From an uncultured Bacteroides sp. (lineage in GTDB: Bacteria; Bacteroidota; Bacteroidia; Bacteroidales; Bacteroidaceae): a stretch of DNA of 33,804 bases. The translations under genes were made by a program, and so were the position numbers. Below the pieces are notes generated by a model, which was not told the DNA's origin, did not search any database, and saw only the letters and a list, made by a program, of their open reading frames with translations. Of the stretch, positions 33,787 through 33,804 are shown in pieces. Position 1 is the stretch's first letter. Each line of letters begins with the position of its first letter. The DNA is taken from assembly GCA_947176775.1 (NCBI GenBank), contig CAMWRY010000005.1, positions 1 to 33,804 on the forward strand, read 5' to 3'.

Positions 33787-33804
33787 AATCGTAAATTAGT
33801 TGTT

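Overview
The window looks like a chromosomal segment of a Bacteroides species or a close Bacteroidales relative. The evidence is the gene families (an Mfa1-type fimbrillin, DUF5106, a DoxX/BT_3928-type protein, DUF1599, DUF1573, FecR with its DUF4974-like tail, GH43/GH2 glycan-degradation genes) and promoters of the Bacteroides form TTTG-N20-TAnnTTTG. I cannot name the species. No tRNA, rRNA, insertion sequence, integrase or CRISPR array is visible.

Left part (1-5332, plus strand). A truncated DUF5106/thioredoxin-like gene is followed by a 460-bp gap holding a 22-bp-period inverted repeat array. Next come an orphan Mfa1-like fimbrillin lipoprotein with a clear promoter, and DNA primase (dnaG), whose own promoter begins inside the fimbrillin stop codon. 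Middle housekeeping part (5346-16445, minus strand). One run is DUF1599 gene, DoxX-like protein, tpiA, SPOR-domain protein, folE. Then come an M23/LysM peptidase and a tightly overlapping operon pdxJ, exbB, exbD, tonB-like, DJ-1/PfpI, ispD, recG. NAD kinase (16695-17564) is divergent from pdxJ.

Debris region (17620-20623). This is a mosaic of gene fragments from what was probably a polysaccharide utilization locus: the front of an ECF sigma factor, an inverted piece of FecR, the front half of a GH2 enzyme, the tail of a GH43 enzyme, a second 22-bp-period hairpin array, a frameshifted glycosidase tail, and the front of a lipoprotein glycosidase. A strong bidirectional terminator closes it. An intact L-rhamnose mutarotase gene, a complete tricorn-like S41 protease and malate dehydrogenase follow on the minus strand.

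Right part (25531-33786, minus strand). In transcription order: a 36-residue acidic small ORF, a 1061-residue surface lipoprotein with a fimbrillin-like front and a repetitive beta-helix-like tail, a DUF1573 lipoprotein, a Wzz-type chain-length protein, an ABC exporter, an HPr-kinase-like ATPase and a small Ser/His signal-peptidase-like protein. Kinase, peptidase, exporter and small peptide on one strand is the best candidate here for an undescribed system, possibly a modified-peptide export pathway. That reading is inference only: no precursor-recognition protein or cyclase gene is present in the window.
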